64,000 nucleotides of DNA from Yinghuangia elevatio (GTDB lineage: Bacteria > Actinomycetota > Actinomycetes > Streptomycetales > Streptomycetaceae). The notes under the pieces are model-generated. The model was given only the letters and a program-made list of their open reading frames with translations. It was not told the DNA's origin and did not search any database. This document shows, one piece after another, positions 1 through 7,779 of this stretch. The translations under genes were made by a program, and so were the position numbers. The DNA lies in NCBI RefSeq assembly GCF_040649515.1, contig NZ_JBEZFP010000037.1:5176-69175 (forward strand), written 5' to 3'. Every line of letters begins with the position of its first letter. The stretch's first letter is position 1.

Positions 1-407
1 ATCACGTTGAAGACGTTGAAGCCGACGTACACGAACACGACGGCGGCGAACGGCAGGATCGCACCGCGCAGACCGAACTGCGCCCGCGACTGGATCATCT
101 GCGGCAGGCCCATGCGCGGGCCCTGGTTGGCGTGGAAGGCCATGAAGAAGGTGCCGAAGCAGGCGCCGAGCACCACCGCGAGCACCGACCAGCCCAGCGA
201 GAGCCCGAGCGACGGGCCCAGGAAGCCGGTCACCATGGTGGTCAGCACGAAGTTGCCGGTGAACCAGAACGGGCCCTGGTGCCACACCTTGCCGTGCCGC
301 TCGTCGGCGGGCACGTAGTCGATCGACCGGGTCTCGACCAGGCTGTCGACCCGTCCGGCGCCGGCGCCTCTCACCGGCCCGTCCGCGGCGCGTGCGGTGG
401 CATCCAT
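1..407 (-). CDS. NCS1-family purine/cytosine/allantoin permease, N-terminal part
   Basis: Cut by the left edge; only the first 135 residues are present. The start ATG (405-407) follows an AGGAGA ribosome site by 5-6 bases. After a short cytosolic N-terminus come SIDYVPADERHGKVWHQGPF and the first hydrophobic helices with the small-residue pattern of NCS1 transporters, including WFTGNF and ANQGPRMGLPQMIQSRAQFG, a signature of this family. NCS1 permeases import nucleobases, allantoin, hydantoins or thiamine by sodium or proton symport. It is divergent from a PucR-type regulator, which fits a purine or allantoin substrate, but the substrate itself cannot be read from this fragment. Confidence 0.88.
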   Translation of the reverse strand, partial: MDATARAADGPVRGAGAGRVDSLVETRSIDYVPADERHGKVWHQGPFWFTGNFVLTTMVTGFLGPSLGLSLGWSVLAVVLGACFGTFFMAFHANQGPRMGLPQMIQSRAQFGLRGAILPFAAVVFVYVGFNVFNV

Positions 408-503
408 ACAGATCTCCTGGGGTGCGCGGGGTGGGACCGTGCGACCGTACGCCCGCTTCTCAACCGTAAACGATCGATGGAATGTCGAAACTGCGCGAAG
501 CTG

Positions 504-520
504 ATGGACAATATGTCCAT
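504..520. promoter_or_regulatory. 17-bp perfect palindrome, candidate PucR operator
   Basis: ATGGACA-ATA-TGTCCAT is a perfect inverted repeat with 7-base arms. It lies at the first possible start codons of the pucR-like gene and about 100 bases upstream of the divergent permease. Its place suggests autoregulation and joint control of the permease. It also makes the true regulator start uncertain, since the ATG triplets at 504, 513 and 519 lie inside it. Confidence 0.55.
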
Positions 521-2123
521 GCATCCCACGGACGACACGCTGCGCATCGCCGACCTCGTGGCGATCCCGGAACTGCGCCTCGCCGTCGCCGCCGGGGGCG
601 CGAACCTGGACCGGCCGGTCGAGGCGGCCCACGTCTCCGAGCTGCTGACCCCCGGCCAGTGGCTCCAGGGCGGCGAGCTGCTGATGACCATCGGGCTGCT
701 GCTCCCGATGACCGACGAGGCCTGCGCGGCGTACGTGCGCGACGCGGCCGCCGACGGCGCCGGGGCCTGCGGCCTGGTCCTCGGCCTCGGGCACGAGCTG
801 CCCCACCAGAGCCCGCCCGCCCCGCTGGTCCGGGCGGCGCGGGCGGCCGGGATGCCGCTGCTCACCGTCCCCGACGAGGTCCCCTTCATCGCCGTCACCA
901 AAGCGGTGTTCGAGGCCCGGGCGGCCCTGCGCCGACGTGCGCTGGAACGCGCCTTCGAGGCACAACGCAGGCTGACCACCGCCGCCGCGTCGGGCCAGGG
1001 CCTCGCCGCGACGCTGCGCGCGTGGGCCGCCGCGACCGGGGCGGACGCGCTCGTCACCGACCCCCTCGGCCGCCTCATCGCCGATGCCGCGCGGGACCCT
1101 GAGAGCCTGCTCGGCGAAGCCGAGGACCTGGTGCGGCGGGTCGCGGCGCGCGGGCTGCACGGCAGCGGAAGCAGCACCGCCGGCTCGGCGGAAGGCACCG
1201 CGGTACGCATCGAGGTGCTGCCGCTCGGCGCCGAACGCCTGCGCGGCCTCCTGGTCCTCGCCGGCCGCATCGACGCCGACGCGCGCCTGCTCGCCTCAGG
1301 GCTGGTGTCCCTCTTGTCCCTCGAACTGGAGCGGCGCCACCTCGCCGACGAACCGGTACGCCGCCGCCGCGCCGCGCTGCTCGGCCGGCTGCTCGCCCCG
1401 GACACCACGCCGGAACGGGCCCGGGACGTCCTGGCGGCCGCGGGCCTCGCCGCCGAGACGGTGCGGGGCTTCGCCGTCGAAAGCACCGGGGCCGCAGGGG
1501 CCCCGGAGCGGAGGCCGTCGGGTGGGAGCGGCACCGGCGGCGAAGTCGGTGGGGAGGGGCCCGAGGCGGCCAAGGGCACCGACCTCGCGGCCGACCTCGC
1601 CCTCGCCATCCCCGGCGGCCTGGTGCGGGTCGTCGGCAACCTGGTGGAGGCGGTGTGCGGCGGCGACCTCGACGTCTTCGACGTCCTCGCACGGTTCGCG
1701 CCGGGCGCCGCGGCCGGAATCGGGCCGCTCACCGCACCCGAGGACGCGTCCTTCTCGATGCGCGGCGCCCGCGCGCTGGTGCCGCTCAGCCGCCGGGCGG
1801 GCCGTCCCGTCGAGAACGAACGCGGTGCGTCGAGCGACCTGTTGCTCTCGCTTGCCGACCGCCGGGCGCTCACCGGATTCGCCGACGCCGTCCTCGGCCC
1901 GCTCGAACACGCCGACGGCAACGGCGAGTTGACCGCGACGCTGGAAGCCTGGCTGGAGGCGGGCGGGTCCTGGGACGAGGCCGGCCGCCGCCTGGCCGTC
2001 CACCGGCACACCGTGCGCAACCGCGTGGACAAGGCGATGGCCGCCACCGGCCGCCGCCTCGACGACGGCGGCGACCGGTTCGACCTGTGGCTCGCGCTGC
2101 GCATCCGGCGCCAGGGCGGGTGA
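504..2123 (+). CDS. PucR-family transcriptional regulator
   Basis: A protein of about 539 residues with the three-part PucR/CdaR layout: an N-terminal PucR purine-catabolism domain (LRIADLVAIPELRLAVAAGG, then SELLTPGQWLQGGELLMT), a central divergent GGDEF-like region, and a C-terminal PucR-type helix-turn-helix (LEAGGSWDEAGRRLAVHRHT, then VRNRVDKA). These proteins sense purine or allantoin intermediates and control catabolic genes, in keeping with the divergent NCS1 permease. ATG 504 is used here, but ATG 513 or 519 are equally possible and a leaderless start is plausible because no ribosome site is clear. Frames open upstream of 504 run through the permease promoter and are not believed coding. 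Confidence 0.88.
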   Translation: MDNMSMHPTDDTLRIADLVAIPELRLAVAAGGANLDRPVEAAHVSELLTPGQWLQGGELLMTIGLLLPMTDEACAAYVRDAAADGAGACGLVLGLGHELPHQSPPAPLVRAARAAGMPLLTVPDEVPFIAVTKAVFEARAALRRRALERAFEAQRRLTTAAASGQGLAATLRAWAAATGADALVTDPLGRLIADAARDPESLLGEAEDLVRRVAARGLHGSGSSTAGSAEGTAVRIEVLPLGAERLRGLLVLAGRIDADARLLASGLVSLLSLELERRHLADEPVRRRRAALLGRLLAPDTTPERARDVLAAAGLAAETVRGFAVESTGAAGAPERRPSGGSGTGGEVGGEGPEAAKGTDLAADLALAIPGGLVRVVGNLVEAVCGGDLDVFDVLARFAPGAAAGIGPLTAPEDASFSMRGARALVPLSRRAGRPVENERGASSDLLLSLADRRALTGFADAVLGPLEHADGNGELTATLEAWLEAGGSWDEAGRRLAVHRHTVRNRVDKAMAATGRRLDDGGDRFDLWLALRIRRQGG

Positions 2124-2155
2124 CCTGGACATACCGGGCGTTTGGCGGCCGAATG

Positions 2156-2659
2156 TCAGGAGCTGAACGCGGACCTCGCAGCGAATGCGGGCCTAGGCTG
2201 CGGGATGCGCGAGGGCAGGACGATCATGTCGTGCGGGACGTACTTGTACCCGACCCGGCGTACCGTCGCGAGGCGGTCGCGGTGTCGTGCGCCCAATTTG
2301 CGGCGCAGGCGCGCTATGTGGACGTCCACGGTCCGTCCGCCGCCGGCCTCGGGGTAGCCCCACACCGTCTCCATGAGCTGGCGGCGCGAGAAGACCTGGC
2401 GCGGGTGCAGCAGGAGGTGCGCCAGCAACTCGAACTCCAGGAAGGTCAGTTCGAGCGTCGACGAGCCGACGGCCACGGTCCGTTCGTCAAGGCTGACCCG
2501 CAACCCGTCGTCGACCAGCTCCCCTTCGGTCACCCGTCGCCCGCTCGAACCGCGCGGACGCTGCGGCGACGCCGCGACTGCGCCGGGCGGGCCGGCGAGT
2601 GGCCGCAGGCGCCGCTCGGCGACGGAGGCCAGGGCCGCGCGTGTGGGTGCATGCGTCAT
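2156..2659 (-). CDS. Stand-alone winged-helix (OmpR/PhoB-type) regulator
   Basis: 167 residues. The central and C-terminal part is a full OmpR-type trans_reg_C domain: ELTFLEFELLAHLLLHPRQV, FSRRQLMETVWGY, GRTVDVHIARLRRKLG, and the closing wing VRRVGYKYVP. The N-terminal 50 residues are Pro/Arg-rich and hold no receiver domain, so there is no phosphorylation site. Such receiver-less winged-helix proteins are common in Streptomyces. The start ATG (2657-2659) is preceded by AGGGAGA about 9 bases away. It converges with the PucR gene with 32 bases between the stops. Target genes are unknown. Confidence 0.85.
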   Translation of the reverse strand: MTHAPTRAALASVAERRLRPLAGPPGAVAASPQRPRGSSGRRVTEGELVDDGLRVSLDERTVAVGSSTLELTFLEFELLAHLLLHPRQVFSRRQLMETVWGYPEAGGGRTVDVHIARLRRKLGARHRDRLATVRRVGYKYVPHDMIVLPSRIPQPRPAFAARSAFSS

Positions 2660-3045
2660 GGCGCTGTGTCTCCCTAGGGAAGGCCCGCGCTCCGCAACGC
2701 GTACGCGGGGCCGCCGGGACGAGCCGGCCCCTTGGTCGTAGCGCCCGGTGGCAGAGGCAGTTCGGTACGGGGGAGCACTACAGGAGCCGCCGGAGCGTAT
2801 TCGGCCCGGCGGCGTCCACGGTAAGTAGCCGATTCGGCACCGTTCGCGCAGCATCGCGTCACATCCCCCGTGTCTGTGACGCCCAGTCAAACAAACATCA
2901 CTTTGGGTGTCCAGAGGGCGATTGCGCTCCCGACGCTCGACGTCCCGCGCAGCCGCACGCCCCGTCCACGACGTTCCATGAGGCGGCACGAGGCGGGACG
3001 AGAAAGCACGAGATGGCACGAAACCGGTGCCAAGGCCACGCGACG
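2660..3045. other. Intergenic region without recognisable gene
   Basis: About 386 bases upstream of the winged-helix regulator and downstream of the SAP-like gene. It includes a locally AT-richer patch near 2878-2910, which may hold the regulator's promoter. No RNA, repeat or conserved coding pattern was found. Confidence 0.4.
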
Positions 3046-3372
3046 TCAGCCGCGGCCCAGTGCGGACGAGAGCTGCTTCTTGGTCATCTTGGAACGGCCC
3101 TTGACATTGCGCCGCTTGGCCTCGGCGTACAGCTGGTCCTTCGTCGGACCGCCGGACCCGCTGTGCGACCGCAGCCCGCCGCGCCGACCGGACGAGATGT
3201 CACGGGTCGAGGACTTGCTCGCGGTCTTCGACTCGCCGTGCCGGGCGCGCTCCTTGTTCACCGTGCGGGCGGCGATCTCCTCGGCGCGCTTGCGGCTCTC
3301 GCCGCGGTCGAGGGCGCTGTCCTTGATGTGCTCGTACTGGCGTTCCCTCTTGGGGCTGGATCCGCGGGGCAT
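3046..3372 (-). CDS. Small basic SAP/Rho-N-like protein (plasmid-stabilisation-like)
   Basis: 108 residues, highly charged. The N-terminal half (MPRGSSPKRERQYEHIKDSA, then SRKRAEEIAARTVNKERARHG) matches the small actinobacterial proteins usually labelled plasmid stabilisation protein. The C-terminus, PTKDQLYAEAKRRNVKGRSK and MTKKQLSSAL, has the two-helix layout of SAP/Rho-N nucleic-acid-binding motifs. The start at 3372 has a good GGAGAGGAG site. The true function is unknown; a nucleoid or RNA-binding role is inferred. A longer reading frame upstream overlaps the WhiB gene and is rejected. Confidence 0.75.
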   Translation of the reverse strand: MPRGSSPKRERQYEHIKDSALDRGESRKRAEEIAARTVNKERARHGESKTASKSSTRDISSGRRGGLRSHSGSGGPTKDQLYAEAKRRNVKGRSKMTKKQLSSALGRG

Positions 3373-3460
3373 GGTGGCCGCTCCTCTCCGTTTCGCCGCC
3401 GGGCATCGGGCGCCCGGACGGGTTCCGCAGGAGGCGGCTACCCCCGTCGACGGGACGCAA

Positions 3461-3742
3461 TCACGCCGCGCGGACGACCCTGCGCGCGATCCGCGGCCGG
3501 GTGCGGGCCCGCAGCAGGGCCCGGCGCTGCGGAGTCGTGTGCCCGCCCCAGACGCCCTGCGGCTGCTCGGTGGCGAGCGCCCACTCCAGGCACCGGGTCC
3601 GCACCGTACATGTGCCGCACACCCGCAGCGCGGCGTCGACCGCGCGCTGCTCGCGCGGCCCGCTCGTCTCCGTGTCCTCGAAGATCCCCGGGTCCGCGCT
3701 CCGGCACGCGGCCAGGACCATCCAGCGCATCGAGTCGCCCAT
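3461..3742 (-). CDS. WhiB-family iron-sulfur regulator
   Basis: 93 residues. The four cysteines C13, C42, C45 and C51 (pattern C-x28-C-x2-C-x5-C) and the GVWGG turn at 63-67 are the hallmarks of Wbl proteins, which bind a 4Fe-4S cluster and act with the principal sigma factor. The basic C-terminus (RRALLRARTRPRIARR) is the usual DNA-contacting tail. An alternative start is the internal ATG five codons in. Which Wbl class it belongs to cannot be settled by eye. It stands alone, 88 bases upstream of the SAP-like gene on the same strand. Confidence 0.92.
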   Translation of the reverse strand: MGDSMRWMVLAACRSADPGIFEDTETSGPREQRAVDAALRVCGTCTVRTRCLEWALATEQPQGVWGGHTTPQRRALLRARTRPRIARRVVRAA

Positions 3743-3871
3743 GCGTCACCCACCTCCGGCCAAGCGGTTGCCCGAAACATCCCGGCGCATGCGTCCGAAT
3801 GCGTGGCCCGGTACGCCGAATGCCCTGCACCTGAGGAGAGTTCGCGCCTCGGCCCGGCCCGCTCGCCGACG

Positions 3872-4040
3872 TCACACCGGACGGGCCCGCGCGGCCTCGG
3901 TGAAACGCACGGCCAACCGGTCCAGGTGGTCCCGGAGTTCGGCCGGCTCGACCACCACGAAGTTCACGTCGAGCCTGCCGACCACCATGGCGATCAGGCG
4001 CAGGGACTCGCCGCCGAGCAGCGGCCGCGGCAGCGGGGAA
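3872..4040 (-). pseudogene. Possible C-terminal remnant of a WYL-domain (YafY/DeoR-type) regulator
   Basis: Directly after the quinone oxidoreductase stop, the minus strand reads LLGGESLRLIAMVVGRLDV, NFVVVEPAELRDHL, DRLAVRFTEAAR and then a stop. This resembles the last helices of WYL-type regulators, where a V-x-x-P-x-E-L-R-x-x-L segment closes the protein. No start codon or upstream domain is present; the similarity begins abruptly at the end of the neighbouring gene. It looks like a truncated leftover, but chance similarity cannot be excluded. Confidence 0.4.
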
Positions 4041-4041
4041 C

Positions 4042-5031
4042 TCAGCCGGCTTCGGGGGAGATTGCGAGGACGAGTTTCCCTGTGCTGGCCCGGCTCTCCA
4101 GGCGGGCATGGGCGTCGGCTGCCGCGTCGAGAGGGAACGTGGTGGCCGGGTCGGGGGCGAGCCAGCCCTCGCGTACGCCCGCCCACACCGCGTCCGCCTT
4201 GGCCAGCACCTCGTCCCGGGTGCGCAGGAAGTTCGTCATGTAGCCGCCCGCGACCGTGATCGACTTCGGGATCAGCTCCATCGGGGAGAAGGGCTCGGGT
4301 ACGCCGCCGGCCTGCCCGAAGACGCAGATGTGGCCGCGCGCCCGGACCGCGTCGAGGTCGGCCCGGAACGTGCTGCCGCCGACACCGTCGACGACGTAGT
4401 GCACCCCTTGGCCGTCGGTGAGTTCGCGGGCCGCCTTGGCGAACTCCTCGTAGCGGATCACGTGGTCGGCCCCGGCGGCCCGGGCGAGGTCGGCCTTCTC
4501 GTCCGTGGAGACGGTCCCGATGACCGTCGCGCCGAGGCGCTTGAGCCAGCGCACGGCGGTCTGCCCGGTGCCTCCCGCGGCGGCGTGCACGAGGACCGCG
4601 GTGCCCGGGCCCACCGGATACTGCTCGTTGGCGAGATAGTGCGCGGTAAGCCCTTGGAGGATGACGGCGGCCGCGGTGTGCAGGCCGATGTCGTCGGGGA
4701 CGGGCATGACCTGTGCCGCGGCGACGCACGCGTACTCGGCGTACGACCCCCAGCCGCCCGCGCCCGCGACGGGCGACCACGCGACGCGGTCCCCGGCCGC
4801 CACGCCGGACACGCCCGGGCCGACCTCCACGACGGTGCCGGCGCCCTCGACGCCGGGAGTGAGCGGGAACGGGGCCGCGGTACGGCCGCCGCGCATCATC
4901 ACATCGGCGTAGTTGACCCCCGCCGCCGCGACCCGTACCAAAACCTGTCCGGCCTGCGGGACCGGGCGTGCGGCCTCGCGCACCACCAGCACCTCGGGCC
5001 CGCCCGCCTGTTCCACCACGATCGAACGCAT
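4042..5031 (-). CDS. qor: Quinone oxidoreductase, zinc-independent MDR family
   Basis: 329 residues, the usual length. It starts MRSIVVEQAGGPEVL, then shows VAAAGVNYADVMMRGG, the GVEGAGTVVEVGPGV turn, the coenzyme-binding loop VHAAAGGTGQTAVRWLKRLG and the C-terminal GQAGGVPEPF. These match NADPH:quinone reductases, which reduce quinones or enones in the cytosol. Zinc-binding cysteines of alcohol dehydrogenases are absent. The gene is monocistronic and divergent from the TmrB-like gene, with an imperfect palindrome just upstream of its start. Confidence 0.9.
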   Translation of the reverse strand: MRSIVVEQAGGPEVLVVREAARPVPQAGQVLVRVAAAGVNYADVMMRGGRTAAPFPLTPGVEGAGTVVEVGPGVSGVAAGDRVAWSPVAGAGGWGSYAEYACVAAAQVMPVPDDIGLHTAAAVILQGLTAHYLANEQYPVGPGTAVLVHAAAGGTGQTAVRWLKRLGATVIGTVSTDEKADLARAAGADHVIRYEEFAKAARELTDGQGVHYVVDGVGGSTFRADLDAVRARGHICVFGQAGGVPEPFSPMELIPKSITVAGGYMTNFLRTRDEVLAKADAVWAGVREGWLAPDPATTFPLDAAADAHARLESRASTGKLVLAISPEAG

Positions 5032-5047
5032 CCCGCGACCCTATGTA

Positions 5048-5065
5048 GTTAACCAGGTCAATAAC
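5048..5065. promoter_or_regulatory. Imperfect palindrome upstream of qor
   Basis: TTAACC-A-GGTCAA (5049-5061; one mismatch between arms) nested in GTTA...TAAC (5048-5065), ending 17 bases before the qor start codon. On the minus strand it includes TTGACC, which could be a -35 element. The position suits repression by a MarR- or TetR-like protein; no regulator is adjacent apart from the WYL remnant. Confidence 0.4.
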
Positions 5066-5328
5066 AAGGCCGGAGTCAGGGGACGGCTGGGTCGTGTCCG
5101 AGGGGACACTTCGCGGGCAGGCCGAGTCGCGCCGGGCTTGCCAACCCTCCTGCGCGCCGTCCACCGCTCCGGGACGGGCGGCCCTCCCAAGCGCGGGCCC
5201 GCGGCTCTCACTCGGTCGTACTCGCAAGGGCCTGCAACGCCGCGCTTGGGACGGCCGCCAGGCCCCGGAGCGGTGCACGGGCGGCGTGGCCCCGGAGAGA
5301 GCCCTCGGAGACGGCCTAGGCTCGGGGG

Positions 5329-5961
5329 ATGCTGGTTTGGATCAACGGGCCGTTCGGCGGGGGCAAGACGCAGACGGCGTACGAACTGCGCAGAAGGCTG
5401 CCCGGCAGTGTGGTGTGCGACCCCGAGCACGCCGGATTCGGGCTGCACCGCATGACACCCCGACCGCTGCGCGGTGACTTCCAGGACCTCCCGGCCTGGC
5501 GGCAAGGCGTGTTCGAGGTGCTCGACCTGGTGCTGCGCCGACACGACGGACCGGTGATCGCACCCATGACCGTGGTCGAGCCCGCGTACTTCGGCGAGAC
5601 CGTCGGCCGGCTGCGCGAGCACGGGCACGACGTACGCCACTTCGCCCTTCTGGCCACCCGCGAGACGGTCCTGCGCCGGCTCGCCGAGCGCGGCGTCGGC
5701 CGGGCCGTGTCGTTCCTCGCCGGCAACCGCGCCGCGCTGCGCCGCGAGTCGTTCGCCGTCGCCAAGCTCGACACCTGCCTCGACCGACTCACGGACGACG
5801 CGTTCGCGGAGCACATCTGGACCGACGACCTGTCCGTCGCGCGGGTCGCGGACCGCGTAGCCGGGTCGGCGGGGCTCGTCCTCCGCCCCAACACCGACAC
5901 GGCCCTGGGCGGCGTCGCACGCCGCGCCTGGACCAGCGCCAAGCACATCCGCGTGATGTGA
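5329..5961 (+). CDS. AAA/P-loop NTPase of TmrB (tunicamycin resistance) type
   Basis: 210 residues. The P-loop GPFGGGKT is at residues 7-14, directly after MLVWIN, as in TmrB-like proteins and small kinases. Later parts are VIAPMTVVEPAYFGETVGRL and the lid-like region HFALLATRETVLRRLAERG. TmrB of Bacillus binds ATP and gives resistance to tunicamycin; the relatives in Streptomyces are mostly uncharacterised and could be kinases of small substrates. The start ATG at 5329 is the only good one. It is followed by a deaminase gene 39 bases downstream on the same strand, and both may be co-transcribed. Confidence 0.75.
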   Translation: MLVWINGPFGGGKTQTAYELRRRLPGSVVCDPEHAGFGLHRMTPRPLRGDFQDLPAWRQGVFEVLDLVLRRHDGPVIAPMTVVEPAYFGETVGRLREHGHDVRHFALLATRETVLRRLAERGVGRAVSFLAGNRAALRRESFAVAKLDTCLDRLTDDAFAEHIWTDDLSVARVADRVAGSAGLVLRPNTDTALGGVARRAWTSAKHIRVM

Positions 5962-6000
5962 CCGCAGACCGCCGACCACCCACCCTTCCCCGGAGCCCCC

Positions 6001-6507
6001 GTGAACGCCGAGAACCGCGGCAACCACCAGTTCAGCGACGCCGACCTGCAACACCTCCGACGCTGCGTCGAACTGGCGGCCGAAGCCCTCGACGCGGGCG
6101 ACGAGCCGTTCGGCTCGGTCCTCGCGGCGGCCGACGGCATCGCCCTCGCCGAGGACCGCAACCGCGTCTCCGGTGGCGACCAGACCCGCCACCCCGAATT
6201 CGAACTGGCCCGCTGGGCCGCGACGAACATGTCCCCCGAGCACCGCGCGACGGCCACCGTCTACACGTCGGGCGAGCACTGCCCGATGTGCTCCGCGGCG
6301 CACGCGTGGGTGGGGCTCGGCCGGATCGTGTACGTCGCCTCCACCGAGCAACTCACCGCCTGGCTCGACGAGATGGGCGTCCCGGCCGGGCCGGTGCGCC
6401 CGCTGCCCGTCAACGACATCGCCCCCGGCATCACGGTCGAGGGCCCGGTGCCGGAACTCACCGACCGGATCCACGCCCTGCACCGGCGCTTCCACACGGG
6501 GGAGTGA
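6001..6507 (+). CDS. Nucleoside deaminase (cytidine/guanine deaminase superfamily)
   Basis: 168 residues with a GTG start. The zinc site reads HPEFELARW (HxE-type motif with proline in place of the usual alanine) and SGEHCPMCSAAH (PCxxC-type motif, with one residue between E and C). The early helix ELAAEALDAGDEPFGSVLA is typical of TadA/guanine-deaminase-like enzymes. It hydrolytically removes an amino group from a base or nucleoside; the substrate is not known. It probably forms a small transcript with the P-loop gene before it, and lies 67 bases before the AAC(2') gene. Confidence 0.82.
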   Translation: MNAENRGNHQFSDADLQHLRRCVELAAEALDAGDEPFGSVLAAADGIALAEDRNRVSGGDQTRHPEFELARWAATNMSPEHRATATVYTSGEHCPMCSAAHAWVGLGRIVYVASTEQLTAWLDEMGVPAGPVRPLPVNDIAPGITVEGPVPELTDRIHALHRRFHTGE

Positions 6508-6574
6508 CGGTGCGCATGCGGCGGCATGCGAAAAGCGTTGGGAGTGTGGACCACGGCTTTGTGACGATGAGCCC

Positions 6575-7108
6575 ATGACCGACCCGCAAGTTGCGCACAC
6601 CTCACAACTGTCCGAGAGCACCCTCGCGGCCTCGCGCGCCTTCCTGAACGACGCCTTCGACGGCGACTTCGGCGACGAGGACTGGGCGCACACCATCGGC
6701 GGCATGCACGTCCTGCTGTGGGAGGGGGACGCGCTCATCGGGCACGCGTCCGTCGTGCAGCGCATGATGCTGCTCGGCGACCGGCCGCTGCGCTGCGGGT
6801 ACGTGGAAGGCGTCGGCGTACGCGCGGACCGCCGCGGTCGCGGGCACGGGGGCGCACTGATGGCCGCCTGCGAGCGCGTCGTCGAGCGGGCGTACGACCT
6901 GGGGGCGCTGAGCACCAGCGAGGAAGGCACCCGCCTCTACCTCTCGCGCGGCTGGCGCCTCTGGCAGGGCCCGACCTCGGTGCTCGCCCCCGAGGGCATC
7001 GTCCCCACACCGGAGGAGGACGGCGGTGTCCTCTTCTGGGAGGCGGGCGTGCCGCTGGACCCGACGGGCCCGCTGACCTGCGACTGGCGCGGCGGCGACG
7101 TCTGGTAG
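6575..7108 (+). CDS. aac(2')-I: Aminoglycoside 2'-N-acetyltransferase, AAC(2')-I family
   Basis: 177 residues against about 180 for mycobacterial AAC(2')-Ic. Segment by segment it follows that family: AFDGDFGDEDWAHTIGGMHV, LRCGYVEGVGVRADRRGRGH (acetyl-CoA loop), YDLGALSTSEEGTRLYLSRG, GPTSVLAPEG, and the closing LTCDWRGGDVW. These enzymes acetylate the 2'-amino group of gentamicin, tobramycin and kasugamycin-like sugars using acetyl-CoA. The start ATG at 6575 aligns with the family N-terminus. It is followed by a strong hairpin terminator. It may give real resistance or serve a housekeeping acetylation. Confidence 0.92.
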   Translation: MTDPQVAHTSQLSESTLAASRAFLNDAFDGDFGDEDWAHTIGGMHVLLWEGDALIGHASVVQRMMLLGDRPLRCGYVEGVGVRADRRGRGHGGALMAACERVVERAYDLGALSTSEEGTRLYLSRGWRLWQGPTSVLAPEGIVPTPEEDGGVLFWEAGVPLDPTGPLTCDWRGGDVW

Positions 7109-7191
7109 CGCGGAACCCCATCGGCACCTGCGGTCACCCGTTCCGCGCACTTGGGCGCGCCGACGGCGGGCGTACGTGCTCGACTGGTCAG

Positions 7192-7225
7192 CGGACCGCC
7201 CGCGCACCTGCGGGCGGGCGGTCCG
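7192..7225. terminator. Hairpin terminator after aac(2')-I
   Basis: Perfect 12-base arms CGGACCGCCCGC (7192-7203) and GCGGGCGGTCCG (7214-7225) around a 10-base loop, 83 bases past the aac(2')-I stop and before the next ribosome site. There is no T-tract, as usual in high-GC actinomycetes. Confidence 0.65.
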
Positions 7226-7278
7226 AGCCCCACGCAGCACACGATTCGCGATTCGCGAGACGCAAGGAGCACGGCCAG

Positions 7279-7599
7279 ATGGTGCAGACGAGGAACCTCA
7301 CCGACCCCGTAGTGCGTTCGTTCGTCGAGGCGGTGAACACCCACAACCGGGAGGCGTTCGCCGATGTCCTGGCGCCGAACGCGACGATGGCCGACGACGG
7401 CACCGAGCGCGACCTCGAGGAGTGGACCGACCGCGAGATCTTCACCACGCGCGGCCACATCGACGTCGTCGAAGAGTCGGACGAGGGACGCGCGTTCGTC
7501 GCGGACTACCGCAACGACACGTGGGGCAGCATGCGAACGTCCTGGCGCTTCACGGTCGAAGGCAACAAGATCAGCCGCTTCGAGACCGGCCAGGCGTAG
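7279..7599 (+). CDS. NTF2-like / SnoaL-like nuclear transport factor fold protein
   Basis: 106 residues. The start ATG at 7279 has AAGGAG 9 bases upstream. The opening DPVVRSFVEAVNTHNREAFA and DVLAPNATMADDGTERDLEEW is the standard SnoaL/NTF2 cone-fold pattern, continued by SMRTSWRFTVEGNKISRFETGQ. Such small proteins are isomerases, hydratases or binding proteins; the active residues here cannot be assigned. It is preceded by a terminator and followed by a gap of 180 bases, so it is probably expressed alone. Confidence 0.8.
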   Translation: MVQTRNLTDPVVRSFVEAVNTHNREAFADVLAPNATMADDGTERDLEEWTDREIFTTRGHIDVVEESDEGRAFVADYRNDTWGSMRTSWRFTVEGNKISRFETGQA

Positions 7600-7779
7600 C
7601 CCGCGCCGAGCGCCCCCTGCGGCACGCGCCGAGCCCGCGCCGGGGCACGCGGAGGCGCCGCCGGTACGCGTCGGGAGTAGTCGCGGACTCCTTCTCCTGC
7701 CGGGGGAGGACCGGCGGCGCGCAGGAAATCGTCGGGGTGGGGGAGTCGGCGGCACTGCCGGATCCGCCAGGATTCCCGC

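Noticed and set aside
132..503. Upstream extension of the PucR reading frame
   Set aside because: It runs antisense through the 5' end of the NCS1 permease, which has clear homology and its own ribosome site.
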